Below are positions 1 through 5,799 of a stretch of DNA of 12,802 nt, in pieces. Origin of the DNA: Kiritimatiellales bacterium (lineage in GTDB: Bacteria; Verrucomicrobiota; Kiritimatiellia; Kiritimatiellales; Pontiellaceae); the NCBI GenBank assembly GCA_030625905.1, contig DAOUQA010000045.1, positions 1 to 12,802 of the forward strand, written 5' to 3'. The notes under the pieces were generated by a model. That model searched no databases. It was given only the letters and a program-made list of their open reading frames with translations, and was not told the DNA's origin. A program made the translations under genes and the position numbers. Every line of letters starts with the position of its first letter. Position 1 is the stretch's first letter.

Positions 1-22
1 ACGTTCTAATAGGAAAAGAAAT

Positions 23-562
23 ATGAAACGAATTATCACACTTTTAGCATTACTCTCAGTTGTCGGTTGTCAGACGGTCAAACATGAATGCCCAGTTGAC
101 CTTCAAACAGATAAGATTACTGTCTCTCTTGAACTGCGTGATCAAAGGGGATTTAAGGTCGTTTCATGGGGAAATAAAGTAACTGCCACGGCTACTGTAT
201 TAATCTATATAGATAATGATGTTATCTCAGGCCCTATGCTAACTCTAAAACCTAATGAGTGGGATTCAATGGGAGTTGGTGAAGACGTTAAGGGTGTCGA
301 ACAAACGGCTCGTATACTTATAGGAAACGAAATCGTTGAACTCAATTGTGAGCCAGGGACACGCATGGTTCTAAAAGCTACCCCAATGGAAAATGGTATG
401 GTTGAGTTAAAGGGTGCATATGCATTATCCCGTTCTAATGAAACAAATCTGATGAAACAGAAAAAAATATTCCCATTCACGGTTCACTGTAAGATCGGTG
501 AAACAACCACCATTTTTGAAGTAAAAACAAAATTAGAACCACCATTAAGCCCTTCTGAGTAA
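23..562 (+). CDS. Small lipoprotein of unknown function
   Basis: The 179-residue product begins with a lipoprotein signal: a basic start (MKR), a hydrophobic stretch at residues 4-13 and a lipobox VVGC whose Cys is residue 16. Known lipoprotein sorting then predicts cleavage before Cys16 and lipid attachment. Gln at +2 is not the inner-membrane retention Asp, so an outer-membrane location is plausible if the cell is Gram-negative. The mature part is hydrophilic with alternating hydrophobic residues, suggesting a beta-rich fold, and has Cys at about 23, 111 and 157. I do not recognise a family. An AGGAAAAG ribosome site lies just upstream of the ATG at 23. Codons are visibly more AT-rich than in the core genes from 1837 onward, which with the toxin-antitoxin pair nearby hints at acquired DNA. 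Being a real gene is likely; the function is unknown. Confidence 0.72.
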   Translation: MKRIITLLALLSVVGCQTVKHECPVDLQTDKITVSLELRDQRGFKVVSWGNKVTATATVLIYIDNDVISGPMLTLKPNEWDSMGVGEDVKGVEQTARILIGNEIVELNCEPGTRMVLKATPMENGMVELKGAYALSRSNETNLMKQKKIFPFTVHCKIGETTTIFEVKTKLEPPLSPSE

Positions 563-1037
563 AGCCAAAAAATCCCCTGATCCAATCGTTTAGTTTTTCC
601 AACTCTCACTATTGATTGAACGGTCCAACCTGGTCTCAACTTGTGCCGTTTTTATTTCCGTATGAACGAGTGGAGCAAGGCTCCCTCAAACAACCGTGCG
701 GGCTCAGGCGGCCAGATCTCCCTCCTTTCGGCGGGTGGCGGCTGTCCGGTGCTTCTGCGGCTCCGGACGTCCCAGAAAATCATGCGGTTCTTTCCTGATG
801 CTACCTATTCAAAAAAATAATCGGTTGTCCGCCGTAAAGACAGAGTCCAGTTTGGTGCGGGGTGAAACGCTCCCTGCGGTCACTATTTGCTTCGCAAATT
901 ATGTTCCGCTGCGCTCCACGGCGACAGGATCGGCTCCTTATCAAAACAGGTTCTATAAAAACCGGAGGCGGCGGATCCAATCAAGCGGATCGGGTAGCGG
1001 CTCATCCGCGCACGTTCGATTTCTAAGATAAATAGAT
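563..1037. other. Gene-poor spacer with small inverted repeats
   Basis: This stretch of about 475 bases has no convincing gene. The open frames at 616-798 and 696-1031 lack plausible ribosome sites and encode low-complexity Arg/Ser/Gly-rich peptides. Composition changes abruptly: AT-rich to about 690, GC-rich to about 1010, then AT-rich again. Visible structures are GTCCGG/CCGGAC (744-749 with 763-768), ATTTGC-TTC-GCAAAT (885-899) flanked by GCGG/CCGC (876-879 with 906-909), and a direct 7-mer GCGGATC at 971 and 985. It may be the decayed remnant of a mobile element or gene, but nothing identifies it. Confidence 0.4.
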
Positions 1038-1079
1038 TGACGTTATAGCGTTATGCTGTCATTCATTCGGTCATGAATG
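1038..1079. promoter_or_regulatory. Probable operator region of the toxin-antitoxin operon
   Basis: Two palindromes lie directly in front of the antitoxin gene. One is a 24-base imperfect palindrome at 1038-1061, with outer TGAC/GTCA, then ATA/TAT and a central CG. The other is a perfect 7-base inverted repeat CATTCAT/ATGAATG (1060-1066 with 1073-1079) around a 6-base loop. Ribbon-helix-helix antitoxins usually bind such repeats as dimers and repress their own operon. A TTGACG resembling a -35 box lies at 1037-1042, but no good -10 follows at the right distance. The second repeat abuts the GGAGG ribosome site (1079-1083), so it could also act on the mRNA. Confidence 0.4.
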
Positions 1080-1093
1080 GAGGCACAAACAAT

Positions 1094-1327
1094 ATGAGTA
1101 CGCTAACAAAAAGAGCTACAGTCTATCTTGATCCTACCCTACATAAGGCTCTTCGCCTTCAATCGATAGAGACATCTCGATCTGTATCGGAGTTAATTAA
1201 CGATGCGGTGCGTGATGAGCTTGCAGAAGATGCAAATGATCTCGCAATATTTGAGGCACGGAAAAACGAGCCCTCCCTTGATTTCGAGGATTTCGTAAAG
1301 GGGCTAAAGCTTGATGGAACCATATAG
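1094..1327 (+). CDS. Ribbon-helix-helix antitoxin (CopG/RelB-like)
   Basis: The product is 77 residues when started at the ATG at 1094, which has GGAGG at 1079-1083 about 10 bases upstream. An in-frame ATG at 1073 lies before that ribosome site and is unlikely to be the start. Residues about 7-44 (RATVYLDPTLHKALR followed by a TSRSVSELINDAVRDEL segment) have the strand-helix-helix pattern of ribbon-helix-helix DNA-binding domains. The acidic, flexible remainder (45-77) is where such antitoxins usually wrap the toxin. The gene overlaps the toxin gene by 14 bases, the usual arrangement. Expected roles, from the family, are to neutralise the toxin and repress the operon through the palindromes upstream. 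The family call is confident; the exact subfamily is not. Confidence 0.85.
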   Translation: MSTLTKRATVYLDPTLHKALRLQSIETSRSVSELINDAVRDELAEDANDLAIFEARKNEPSLDFEDFVKGLKLDGTI

Positions 1328-1571
1328 GATCACTGTCAAGCAGTCGGTTTCAAAGGATCTCAGGAAGATTCCGAAGAAAGACGTGAAGCGAATCCTTTCC
1401 GCCATTCAGACACTCGCAGAGAACCCGCGCCCTCCGCACTCAAAAAAGCTTTCCGGGCAAGAGAGGTATCGCCTGCGCCAAAGAAACTATCGGATTCGCT
1501 ACTCTATTGAAGATGAGAAACTTATTGTCTGTGTGGTCAAGGTGGGCAACCGTCGAGATGTATACCGATAG
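1314..1571 (+). CDS. RelE/ParE-superfamily toxin
   Basis: An 85-residue basic protein from the ATG at 1314; a TTG at 1311 is possible but less likely. AAAGGGG at 1297-1303 can serve as ribosome site about 10 bases upstream. The pattern matches RelE/ParE toxins: an N-terminal strand (YRITVKQSVSKDLRKIP), a Lys-rich helix, PHSKKLSG, then YRLRQRNYRIRYSIEDEK and the C-terminal VVKVGNRRDVYR. The basic residues and the terminal Arg80/Arg81 with Tyr84 resemble the RelE catalytic set, which favours ribosome-dependent mRNA cleavage over gyrase poisoning. ParE-like activity cannot be excluded from sequence. It is translated from the same message as the antitoxin through a 14-base overlap. The frame is intact with no visible inactivating change. 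Confidence 0.85.
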   Translation: MEPYRITVKQSVSKDLRKIPKKDVKRILSAIQTLAENPRPPHSKKLSGQERYRLRQRNYRIRYSIEDEKLIVCVVKVGNRRDVYR

Positions 1572-1572
1572 A

Positions 1573-1600
1573 TCGAAGCTCAACAGTTGATGATCTTCGA
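1573..1600 (+). terminator. Hairpin just after the toxin gene
   Basis: TCGAAG (1573-1578) pairs with CTTCGA (1595-1600), and TCA (1580-1582) pairs with TGA (1591-1593) after a single mismatch, leaving an 8-base loop. It begins two bases after the toxin stop codon. No T-run follows, so it may protect the mRNA 3' end or terminate only weakly. Confidence 0.35.
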
Positions 1601-1634
1601 ATTCCTCCTGCAAACAGGCTTGAAGCATTAGAGG

Positions 1635-1702
1635 TTGCCTAAAAAACATTGCGAACAAGGCACTCCACTTTATGGTGAACAATGCCCGATTTTTTAAGGC
1701 AA
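1635..1702. repeat. Long imperfect palindrome after the toxin-antitoxin operon
   Basis: TTGCCT+AAAAAA (1635-1646) pairs with TTTTTT+A+AGGCAA (1690-1702, one bulged A), and CATTG (1647-1651) pairs with CAATG (1680-1684) across a 5-base bulge. The 28-base interior can form a further small stem (CCA 1665-1667 with TGG 1673-1675). The A-tract and T-tract flanking a stem would suit a bidirectional terminator. The size also fits a small mobile or intergenic repeat. It lacks the RYYYAAC/GTTRRRY ends of an integron attC site. Confidence 0.45.
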
Positions 1703-1785
1703 TCTATTGCGCACCGAAAGTGAGCTTTAACGTCCATATGACCCCTCCGGTGTGAAAAATCGTTGGATTACCCCATTGCAATACA

Positions 1786-1811
1786 CGGGCGACCTGATAG
1801 GTTCGCGCCCG
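1786..1811 (+). promoter_or_regulatory. GC-rich hairpin in the fabI leader
   Basis: CGGGCG (1786-1791) pairs with CGCCCG (1806-1811). Directly inside, ACCT (1792-1795) pairs with AGGT (1799-1802) around a GAT loop, leaving a TCG bulge on the right. The structure ends about 10 bases before the fabI ribosome site (AAGGAG near 1823). It could modulate fabI translation or be a protein-binding palindrome; nothing in the sequence decides which. No convincing promoter is visible nearby. Confidence 0.3.
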
Positions 1812-1836
1812 CTTTAAAAGAAAAGGAGAATGGAAA

Positions 1837-2706
1837 ATGATTGAAAAAGGAAGTACCTATGTCGTGATGGGTCTGCTCAATACGGATTCCATCGCCTATG
1901 CCGCAGGCAGGATGCTTGAGGATATGGGCGGCAACGTGATCTATACGGTGCAGAGCGAGCGCATGAAACGCATCTTTTTCGACCGCAGCAAGGACTTGAC
2001 CGAGGAACAAAAAGCGGCGATGCGCTTTGAATATTGCGATGTAACGGTCGAGAACGAAGTCCGCAACCTGTTTTCCAAAACCGGAGCCATCGACGGCGTC
2101 CTTCACTCCATTGGGTTTGCGAATCCGAAAACCTGTCTGGGAGACAGCATGTACACCCCGGCCTACGAGGACATCAAACAGGCCTTCCACATCAGCTGCG
2201 CCTCGCTGGCGACCGTTTCCCACTTCGCGCTGGAGAGAATGAAGAAGGGTGGCTCGATCGTTACGCTTTCGTTCGAGTCTCAGATGGCGTTCCCATACTA
2301 TAACTGGATGGGCGTCAACAAGGCGGCGCTCGAAGCGCTCGTACGCGCGCTGGCTCGCGAATATGGCCGCGAACATGTGCGCGTCAACGCCATCTCCGCC
2401 GGCCCGCTGGCCACCAAGGCCGCGAAATCCATTCCGCATTTTGCGCACCTCGCCCGAACCTGGAAAAAGATTAGCCCGCTGCCGTGGGATGTTGTCAACG
2501 ATAAGAAGGAAGTCGCCAACGCGGTCGTCTTCATGCTCGGCATGTATTCCAAGAAGATCACCGGGCAGACGATCTATGTCGATGGCGGCGCCACCAACGT
2601 GGGCGGCGTGTTGCTTCCGCACGAAAAACCATTGATGCGCACCCCGGCCAAGAAGGCCGCCAAGAAAAAGGCGAAGAAAAAGGCGGTCGCTAAGAAAAAA
2701 TTCTAA
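1837..2706 (+). CDS. fabI: Enoyl-ACP reductase FabI with a lysine-rich C-terminal tail
   Basis: NAD(P)H-dependent reduction of trans-2-enoyl-ACP, the last step of each fatty acid elongation round, in the cytoplasm. The 289-residue protein has the divergent short-chain dehydrogenase pattern of FabI: an N-terminal nucleotide-binding segment (VVMGLLNTDSIAYAAGRML), LHSIGFA near 90, and catalytic Tyr155 and Lys162 spaced Y-x6-K in YYNWMGVNK. VRVNAISAGP and a late GQTIYVDGG also match. Phe146, nine residues before Tyr155, and the NWM motif resemble mycobacterial InhA rather than E. coli FabI, which has Tyr at the upstream position. The enzyme proper ends near residue 262. Residues 269-289 are an extra tail made almost wholly of Lys and Ala, like histone H1. 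AAGGAG about 9 bases upstream supports the ATG at 1837. ychF follows after 34 bases and may be co-transcribed. Enzyme identity is sure; the tail's role is unknown. Confidence 0.95.
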   Translation: MIEKGSTYVVMGLLNTDSIAYAAGRMLEDMGGNVIYTVQSERMKRIFFDRSKDLTEEQKAAMRFEYCDVTVENEVRNLFSKTGAIDGVLHSIGFANPKTCLGDSMYTPAYEDIKQAFHISCASLATVSHFALERMKKGGSIVTLSFESQMAFPYYNWMGVNKAALEALVRALAREYGREHVRVNAISAGPLATKAAKSIPHFAHLARTWKKISPLPWDVVNDKKEVANAVVFMLGMYSKKITGQTIYVDGGATNVGGVLLPHEKPLMRTPAKKAAKKKAKKKAVAKKKF

Positions 2707-2740
2707 GCACGGAATTAGAAATTTACGAAGGAACTGAGTC

Positions 2741-3841
2741 ATGGGTCTAAGTGTAGGCATTGTCGGGCTTCCAAACGTTGGGAAGTCCACCATCTTCAAC
2801 GCGTTGACACGCGAGCAAAACGCCGAGAGCGCAAACTACCCGTTCTGCACCATCGAGCCGAACAAGGCCGTCGTGCCTGTACCCGATCCGCGTCTCGACA
2901 AGCTCGCGGAAATGGCCGACTCGAAAAAAATCGTCCATGCCACGGTCGACTTCGTCGATATCGCCGGCCTTGTGAAGGGAGCCAGCCAGGGCGAGGGGCT
3001 GGGCAACAAGTTTCTGGCCAACATCCGCGAAACCGACGCCCTCCTTCAAGTGGTGCGCTGCTTCGACGATGGTAACGTGGTACATGTCGATGGCTCCATC
3101 GATCCCCTTCGCGACATTGAGGTGATCGAAGCCGAACTGATCATTGCCGACTTTCAGATGATGGAAAACCGGCTGGGGCGCGTACAGAAGCAGGCCCGTG
3201 CCGACAAGGCTGTGGCCGCCACGCTCCCCACCTTTGAATCCTTGCTCGAACATCTCGGCTCCGGCAAGATGGCACACGATTTCGAGGGCAAGGATACGGA
3301 GCAGGGAAAGGTGATTTTTAAAGAGTCGCAGTTCCTGACCGACAAGAAGGTGATTTACTGCTGCAACGTCGATGAAGATGGTCTGCTCGAAGACAACGAC
3401 TATGTGAAGGTCGCCAAGGCCTATGCCGCCGAGCGCGGCGCGGACGTTGTCAAGATTTGCGCCAAGATGGAGGAGGATCTCAACGGCATGCCCGACGAGG
3501 AGCGTGATGAATTTCTTCATGAATACGGCGTGAAGGAGAGCGGTCTCGATCAGATCATCCATACCGGCTACCACACCCTCGGCCTCATCAGCTTTCTAAC
3601 GCAGGGACCAAAGGAAACGCGCGCCTGGACCATCCATCGCGGCGATACGGCACCTCGGGCCGCCGGCGTTATCCACACCGATTTCGAGCGCGGCTTCATC
3701 CGTGCGCAGGTCATGACCTACACCGACTTTGTCGAGAAGGGCGGCGAACCCGCCTGCCGCGAAGCCGGCCTGCTGCGCACCGAGGGCAAGGAATACATCG
3801 TCCAGGACGGCGATGTGATCGAGTTCCTGTTCAACGTGTAG
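2741..3841 (+). CDS. ychF: Obg-like ATPase YchF
   Basis: Universal P-loop protein of the Obg/TRAFAC group. Family members bind ribosomes, prefer ATP over GTP and affect stress responses and translation. The 366-residue product is full length. Its P-loop is GLPNVGKST at residues 9-17, switch II is DIAG at 73-76, and the G4 position is NVDE at 209-212 instead of the GTP-specifying NKxD. This is the signature of YchF and explains its relaxed base specificity. The C-terminal TGS domain, about 283-366, contains RAWTI, HTDFERGFIRAQ and the ending DGDVIEFLFNV. An AAGGA ribosome site precedes the ATG at 2741. The stop lies only 5 bases from the stop of the convergent methyltransferase gene, with no obvious hairpin between, so the two transcripts probably overlap. 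Nothing is odd in the sequence. Confidence 0.97.
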   Translation: MGLSVGIVGLPNVGKSTIFNALTREQNAESANYPFCTIEPNKAVVPVPDPRLDKLAEMADSKKIVHATVDFVDIAGLVKGASQGEGLGNKFLANIRETDALLQVVRCFDDGNVVHVDGSIDPLRDIEVIEAELIIADFQMMENRLGRVQKQARADKAVAATLPTFESLLEHLGSGKMAHDFEGKDTEQGKVIFKESQFLTDKKVIYCCNVDEDGLLEDNDYVKVAKAYAAERGADVVKICAKMEEDLNGMPDEERDEFLHEYGVKESGLDQIIHTGYHTLGLISFLTQGPKETRAWTIHRGDTAPRAAGVIHTDFERGFIRAQVMTYTDFVEKGGEPACREAGLLRTEGKEYIVQDGDVIEFLFNV

Positions 3842-3846
3842 GGGCA

Positions 3847-4641
3847 TCACGCCCGCGAAATACCGCAAGAACTTCCGCAACTGATCTGGAACATGCAGAT
3901 GCTGCCGGCCATTGCGGCGTTGATCGATTCGCACTCCTTGGCGAGCGGAATGGTGATTTTTCGGGTGGCGAGTTGCATCAGTTCGCCGGATACGCCGTGG
4001 GCCTCCGATCCAACCACTAGAACCGTTCTTTTTGGGAAGACGGCTTCATACAGGTTTTCGCCGTCATGACCGGTGGTGGCGCAAAGCTCGTAGCCGGTGG
4101 CTAGCATCTGGTCGATGTCGCCGCGCGAAACGTTCCAGATATTGCAGAAGGCGAAGGTCCCCATGGCGGAGCGGATCACCTTTGGATTGAAGGGGTCGAC
4201 ACAGTCGCCGTGGAGCAATACGCCATCGAAGCCCGCACCGACGGCGGAGCGGATGAGCGTACCGAGATTGCCGGGATCGCGGATGGCATCGAGCAGGAGA
4301 TAGCGCCCGGTATCCGGGAAAAACTCGAATGGGGCAGGGGTGTGTCGCACGACGCCAAGGATGCCCTGGGCGCTTTTTACATCGGAGATTTTCGCGAAAA
4401 CAAAATCGGGCAGCACAACGGTGTCGATCGAGTCCGGCAGGCGCGGGTCGTTTTCATCTCCCTTAGCGACCACGAGCGTTTCGAGTTTGTATTGCCTACT
4501 TTCGTGTGCGAGCAGGGTGTCGATTCCTCGCCAGCCTTCGATGATAAACGTTCCGTTTTCCTGCCGCGCCTTCTTCGAGGTTGCGAGCGATCGCAACTCC
4601 TTGATGAGTGGGTTGGTGGTGGATGTGATTTCGCGCATCAT
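3847..4641 (-). CDS. SpoU/TrmH-family RNA 2'-O-methyltransferase
   Basis: AdoMet-dependent ribose methylation of rRNA or tRNA; the target cannot be told from sequence. The 264-residue protein shows an N-terminal substrate-binding part (ITSTTNPLIKELRSL, with FIIEG near 32-36) followed by the trefoil-knot SPOUT domain. Motif 1 is LLLDAIRDPGNLGTLIRSA (115-133), with Asn125 and Arg131. Motif 2 is VLVVGSEAHGVS (207-218). Motif 3 is ITIPLAKECESINAAMAGS (229-247), where SINAAMA replaces the common SLNVSVA. The length suits the RlmB/TsnR-like branch. The start is ATG ATG (4641 or 4638) with only a weak upstream ribosome site. The gene is convergent with ychF and divergent from murB, so it has its own transcript starting in 4642-4812. 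The family is certain, the substrate unknown. Confidence 0.9.
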   Translation of the reverse strand: MMREITSTTNPLIKELRSLATSKKARQENGTFIIEGWRGIDTLLAHESRQYKLETLVVAKGDENDPRLPDSIDTVVLPDFVFAKISDVKSAQGILGVVRHTPAPFEFFPDTGRYLLLDAIRDPGNLGTLIRSAVGAGFDGVLLHGDCVDPFNPKVIRSAMGTFAFCNIWNVSRGDIDQMLATGYELCATTGHDGENLYEAVFPKRTVLVVGSEAHGVSGELMQLATRKITIPLAKECESINAAMAGSICMFQISCGSSCGISRA

Positions 4642-4657
4642 CTTGGCTATTCATTTG

Positions 4658-4730
4658 GACGGGATAACAGGATCATCAGGATTGCTTTAATTTAAAGGCT
4701 ACTGAATCTTGTCCATCCTGTTATCCGGTC
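4658..4730. repeat. Palindromic intergenic repeat between the methyltransferase gene and murB
   Basis: Two 27-base arms (4658-4684 and 4704-4730) are inverted copies with about six mismatches, separated by a 19-base AT-rich loop. The core GGATAACAGGAT (4662-4673) pairs perfectly with ATCCTGTTATCC (4715-4726), and GAC/GTC pair outside a single mismatch. From memory, 'ATCCTGTTATCC..GTCAAAA'-type strings recur as intergenic repeats in several bacterial phyla; I could not search for this. It lies between divergent genes, so it is not a terminator for either. A REP-like dispersed element is the likeliest reading. Confidence 0.65.
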
Positions 4731-4759
4731 AAAAAATCCGTTCTTCTGCTTCTCAAGGC

Positions 4760-4788
4760 TTGGAAATTAACGGATGGATGATTAGCAT
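4760..4788 (+). promoter_or_regulatory. murB: Candidate murB promoter
   Basis: TTGGAA (4760-4765) and TAGCAT (4783-4788) each match four of six sigma-70 consensus positions and are exactly 17 bases apart. Transcription would begin about 15-18 bases before the murB ATG. The site lies just outside the palindromic repeat. This is pattern matching only. Confidence 0.35.
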
Positions 4789-4812
4789 AGCGAGAATTTT
4801 GCGGAAGAAACC

Positions 4813-5748
4813 ATGATGGATGACATGCTCTTAAAGCAGCTTCCTTCGAACACAACCGTTGTTCGGGGCGCAAAACTGCGCGACTACACCACCTTTAGGC
4901 TGGGCGGTGCTTGTCCGGCGCTGATCGACTGTCCCGATGCGCAGTCGCTCGCCGAAACGGCAAAGCTACTGCATGGCCAATCGATCGGGTTTCTGGTGGT
5001 GGGGCAGGGGTCGAACCTGCTGGTGGCCGACGCGGGGATCGATTCCGTTGTGTTGCGCTACTGCGCGGAGGATGCGCCGGATGTACGGTTAGACGGCTCC
5101 CGCGTGCATGTTTCCGGCAATACCCTGCTCGACGACCTGGCGCGGCTGGCTATTGAAAAGGGAGTGGGCGACCTCTCGTTCTGTAGCGGGATCCCCGGCA
5201 CCGTCGGCGGTGCGATTTCCGGGAATGCCGGAGCGTTCGGCCGACAGATCGGCGACGTGGTCGAGTCGGTTCAGCTTTTGGACGGGAAAGGGCATCAGCG
5301 CGAGGTTGCGGCGGACGAGCTGGGTTTTGGATACCGCTCATCGATCCTCAAGCAGTCGGGGGGCATTGTGCTTTCTGCGGTGCTGAAGCTTCAGCCGGAA
5401 GACATCCAAACCATGGAAAAGGAGCGCGGGAGCATCATGGAACTGCGGCGGACCAAACACCCGGACTGGCGGACGATGCCGTGCGCGGGTAGCGTCTTCC
5501 GCAACATCGAGCCAACCTCGGCGGCGGAGCGGCGGCAGGCGGCGGGCTGGTTCCTCGAAGAGGCCGGCGCAAAGGATTTTCAGGTGGGCGCCGCCCACCT
5601 GTTCGAAAAACACGCCAACATTATCATCGCCGACACCGGCGCCTCCGCCCGCGATGTGTTTGAACTGACGGAAAAAATGATCGCGGCGGTGCAGGAAAAG
5701 TTTGGCTTTGAACTGGAGCGGGAAATCACACTGCTGGGGGAGTTCTAA
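4813..5748 (+). CDS. murB: UDP-N-acetylenolpyruvoylglucosamine reductase MurB
   Basis: FAD enzyme that uses NADPH to reduce UDP-GlcNAc-enolpyruvate to UDP-MurNAc, the second committed step of peptidoglycan precursor synthesis in the cytoplasm. The 311-residue length fits the shorter type II MurB. Visible motifs are TTFRLGG (26-32), the FAD-binding GQGSNLLVAD (64-73) and GIPGTVGGAISGNAGAFG (126-143), YRSSIL (174-179), AGSVFRN with the proton-donating Ser at 227, and HANIIIADTGASA. LEREI near the end places the conserved acid at Glu304, matching the LEPE motif. The start is ATG ATG at 4813/4816, with a weak GGAAGA upstream and another in-frame ATG at 4825. The membrane transglutaminase-like gene follows after 51 bases on the same strand. 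The gene shows that the organism makes a peptidoglycan wall. Confidence 0.96.
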   Translation: MMDDMLLKQLPSNTTVVRGAKLRDYTTFRLGGACPALIDCPDAQSLAETAKLLHGQSIGFLVVGQGSNLLVADAGIDSVVLRYCAEDAPDVRLDGSRVHVSGNTLLDDLARLAIEKGVGDLSFCSGIPGTVGGAISGNAGAFGRQIGDVVESVQLLDGKGHQREVAADELGFGYRSSILKQSGGIVLSAVLKLQPEDIQTMEKERGSIMELRRTKHPDWRTMPCAGSVFRNIEPTSAAERRQAAGWFLEEAGAKDFQVGAAHLFEKHANIIIADTGASARDVFELTEKMIAAVQEKFGFELEREITLLGEF

Positions 5749-5799
5749 GGGAATGGGACTTGAGTTTCATGCGGATTTTGCGATACTGGCGCTTTATCT

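Noticed and set aside
696..1031. Open frames in the spacer after the lipoprotein gene (616-798 and 696-1031)
   Set aside because: Low-complexity Arg/Ser/Gly-rich translations, no ribosome site and overlapping inverted repeats; not supported as genes.
1440..1682. - strand open frame opposite the toxin gene
   Set aside because: It overlaps the well-supported toxin and ends in the palindrome; no motif or start signal.
1635..1702. Integron attC site
   Set aside because: The size and palindromic form drew attention, since toxin-antitoxin cassettes occur in integrons, but the RYYYAAC and GTTRRRY ends are missing and no integrase is in the window.
1768..2799. Long open frame on the - strand opposite fabI (343 codons)
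   Set aside because: It is antisense to a sure gene and its translation is rich in His, Arg and Gly with no family motif. It arises from the codon bias of fabI.
4661..4673. Homing endonuclease site resembling that of I-SceI (GGGATAACAGG)
   Set aside because: Only part of the 18-base site matches and it is explained by the palindromic repeat; no intron or homing gene is present.
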